64,000 nt of DNA. Source: Antitrichia curtipendula. Lineage: Eukaryota; Streptophyta; Bryopsida; Hypnales; Leucodontaceae. The stretch is taken from NCBI GenBank assembly GCA_951230915.1, contig OX579635.1, positions 35,216,001 through 35,280,000 of the forward strand. The letters run 5' to 3'. The notes beneath the pieces are model-generated. The model made no database searches, was not told where the DNA came from, and saw only the letters and a list, made by a program, of their open reading frames with translations. The translations under genes were made by a program, and so were the position numbers. Shown here in pieces: positions 61,650 through 64,000 of the stretch. Every line of letters begins with the position of its first letter. Positions within the stretch are counted from its first letter, which is position 1.

Positions 61650-64000
61650 TTATTGTAACTTGGCAATGTTTCGACTCTAAAGCATGCAAGAGTCTATTCC
61701 AATACCTCTCTTGCACCATGTATTAGATTTCAATCTTTCCAATATAGGATAGATATGTTCTTATATATGAGTGTGCCTAGTATTGAATTTTAATTATTGT
61801 TGAAAGAGAAAGTCAAGTCTTTACTTCCTTAGTGCTATGTTTTATGTCTTAGTCTTAGTTATTCAAGAGGGAATAAACATGTTCATTTACTCCAATACAT
61901 TTTTCACTTTCTTTTCTACTATAGAATAGAAAGATATTTTTTCTTTATTAACCTCAAGTTGCAAGTTTTTGTTATGTTTGAGGGAAGTCAACTAAATACT
62001 TACATGCATTTTCAATATTATATAATTTCTTTTATAGATGGTAGGCAAGAGCCTATCCCTTTCTATCATATTTTATATTTAGTTTTATTTCAAAGAAGAA
62101 GGTGCAAGATAGGCATGTTCCTACTTCTCCTTGAATCATTTCTTGTAATTAGAGGTATGCATGTTCCTGTTTGCCAAAAAGTTTGACACAAAGTCACTAG
62201 AAGAAACCCAAGTATTTTACGACAAGTCCATAACATGATAGTTATGTTTTTTGAACGTTAGGCGTGTCCACTTGGATGTCCCAAACAATCTATTATAATG
62301 GATAGGCCCAAAAACGTGGAAAATCATAGAAAACGCGGTCTCATTTCAAGAAGATTTTAGGAGACATCTGCCATAATATGGTTTTTGGAGGTCATGAGAG
62401 GTCGCCATGTGGTTGACATGTTGCCTCCACATCAAGACCAATGGGATAAGTAGTGCCACGTGAGCAAGTTTTTCATCTAGGCCCGTGGTAAAGTAGGATA
62501 CAATGTAGCAAACACATGGCAAAGACTAATTCTAAGGTGGCATGCTTAGTCATCACACTTTCACGCCATCTAAGAATTTTAATATTTTTTCCTAAAATGT
62601 ATAGATGTTTTCATAAGCATCAATTGATGCATACTATATCGATAGGGTAGGGGTGGCAAAAGTAAATATTTAAAAGAATGTGGAAAAAAAATGAAGAAGA
62701 AAAATTGTCAAATTCAACAAGAATAAAAGAAAATTTACTATCTACAATGAAGAGAAATTTTTATGATAAAATCAAGGAATTAAATCATTGACATTTAGTG
62801 AAAATAAAGGATGGAGGGGTTGTTTTTATAATCCATTGCCCACCCATGATCACACAAAGGATTTGAAATAATTTGAATATATGGAATTTTATTTAGACAT
62901 TCTATTTGAGCAACATTCTTGCTTTACTTGTATAAAGAGCTTTTCTTCTCATTCATGGTGCACATCCATCCATTTCCTTTTTTTGCAAAGCATGCCAAGT
63001 GGTTGCCTTTCCCTTGTATTTTACATCTGGTCAGTATTTTTCCTTGAGTTAGTCCCTAATAAATTTTAGAAACTTAACTACACTAAAATCAGAAGACTTT
63101 GCCAATGTGGCACTAACATGTTTTTTAGACATTTTGAAAAACTCAACTATATTCTTTTGGATGTCTCATATAACATAGTCATCATCTCTAGCATCACATT
63201 GTTTATCCATTGATGTCGTCTATCAAAATTGTGCTAACCACTGCCTCAAAGTCTCTAGCTTACTTCTGTCTACAAAAATATACCGCATTTTTGTCTAATG
63301 TCACTGAAAACGTGGATTTCTTCTAGTGAGAAAGACATGTGCCTACCTTCCTACATCAAATTTTATAGTTTAGCTTGTATCTAAAGAGGTAGGCATATAC
63401 CTACCCTCCTTATGCTATGTTATATATTTTAGTTGATGTTATATACGACACATACAAACCTACAGCTCTTGCACTAGTCTTTGCATTAGCATTTTTTTAT
63501 GGAGATGAGCACAATACTACCCTATATCTTTCCACAGAGGAGATAGTTATTCAGAAAAGAAGATATTCATGTGTTTACCCTCAGCAATCAAGTTATATAT
63601 ATTAGTTTTTTCATGGAAAGTAGGCATGCGCCTACCCCTTTGGCCCTTGTGCCATATTTTATATTTAAGCTTTTTTCAAAGGATGGGGGATAGGCAAATG
63701 TCTACTACTGTTTGCATTTTTTATATATTATAATTATCATAATTAGAGGTAGGCATAAACCTTATAGCCTTCCTTTATATTATTTATGTATTTTTTTTAC
63801 TTGTCATGGAAAGTAGATACATGCCTATCCCTCTTGGACTATGATTATATTTTAGTTTCACAATGGAAGGTAGGTACGTGTCTATTTGTCTTAGAATATT
63901 AAATTAATTTTCAAGGAAGGATAGGGCATGTGCCTACCTCCTTTGCATTTTTTTCCCTTCTAGATTGTTCTAATGGGTGTAGGCTTGTACACACTTCTTA
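61650..64000. repeat. Degenerate satellite with palindromic GTAGGCATGTGCCTAC core
   Basis: Cores include GATAGGCATGTTCCTAC (62109), GTAGGCATATACCTAC (63391), GTAGGCATGCGCCTACC (63621), GATAGGCAAATGTCTAC (63689), GTAGATACATGCCTATCC (63812) and ATAGGGCATGTGCCTACC (63922), spaced mostly 80-230 bases and separated by TTATATTTTAGTTT-type text. The array runs off the right edge and is split by the element at 62195-63328. Confidence 0.6.
62195..63328. mobile_element. CACTA-like non-autonomous element, 1.1 kb
   Basis: CACTAGAAGAAACCCAAG at the left and, read inward from the right, CACTAGAAGAAATCCACG are inverted ends beginning with CACTA, as in CACTA (EnSpm) elements. The satellite flanks resume directly on each side. 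No clean 3-bp duplication is visible and there is no transposase; the 62-aa frame at 62881-63069 has no motif. Confidence 0.65.

Noticed and set aside
1..64000. tRNA, rRNA, snRNA genes, viral insertions, bacterial-type operons
   Set aside because: None was recognised by eye; a tRNAscan/Infernal search would be needed to exclude small RNA genes.

Overview
The window looks like nuclear DNA of a land plant, most likely a seed-free one (bryophyte, lycophyte or fern). Three things point there: a plant DUF641 (GIL1/IRKI-type) gene, a plant-style two-KH FUBP-like gene, and a calcyphosine/EF-hand protein of a kind best known from ciliated cells, which would fit motile sperm. Genes have many GT-AG introns and higher-GC exons set in very AT-rich, repeat-filled DNA. 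The species cannot be named from the sequence.

Layout. 1-16 kb is mostly old repeats, with one orphan first exon of a PI-phospholipase C gene (2084-2413, minus) and a short reading frame broken by C-to-T type stops (3945-4382). 16.27-20.61 kb (plus) is a complete 8-exon KH-domain gene whose splice phases all agree (580 aa). 21-26 kb is AT-rich and holds several MITEs. 26.22-30.76 kb (minus) is a complete 4-exon DUF641 gene (554 aa). Its last intron carries a nine-unit 91-bp tandem array and a MITE, and its first intron carries a strong hairpin. 31-32.3 kb is its GC-richer upstream region. 32.3-40 kb is repeats. 40.08-43.61 kb (plus) is the 3' part (381 aa, six exons) of a calcyphosine-like/EF-hand gene with a MITE in an intron. 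46.5-48.85 kb is a 2.3-kb inverted-repeat element. 53.5-55.5 kb is a probable Harbinger-type element enclosing exon-like sequence. 55.8-59.9 kb (minus) is a decayed multi-exon gene that reads as a ParB-like domain followed by a permuted (beta-class order) amino-methyltransferase. 60-64 kb is degenerate tandem repeats interrupted by a CACTA-like element.

The genes do not form a pathway; they are independent loci separated by transposon-derived DNA. The KH and DUF641 genes look intact and under selection. The EF-hand gene looks intact as far as visible. The ParB-methyltransferase locus is a pseudogene copy here, but it points to an unusual prokaryote-like domain combination in a plant genome and is the most interesting item. 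All domain assignments come from reading translations by eye; no database search was run.
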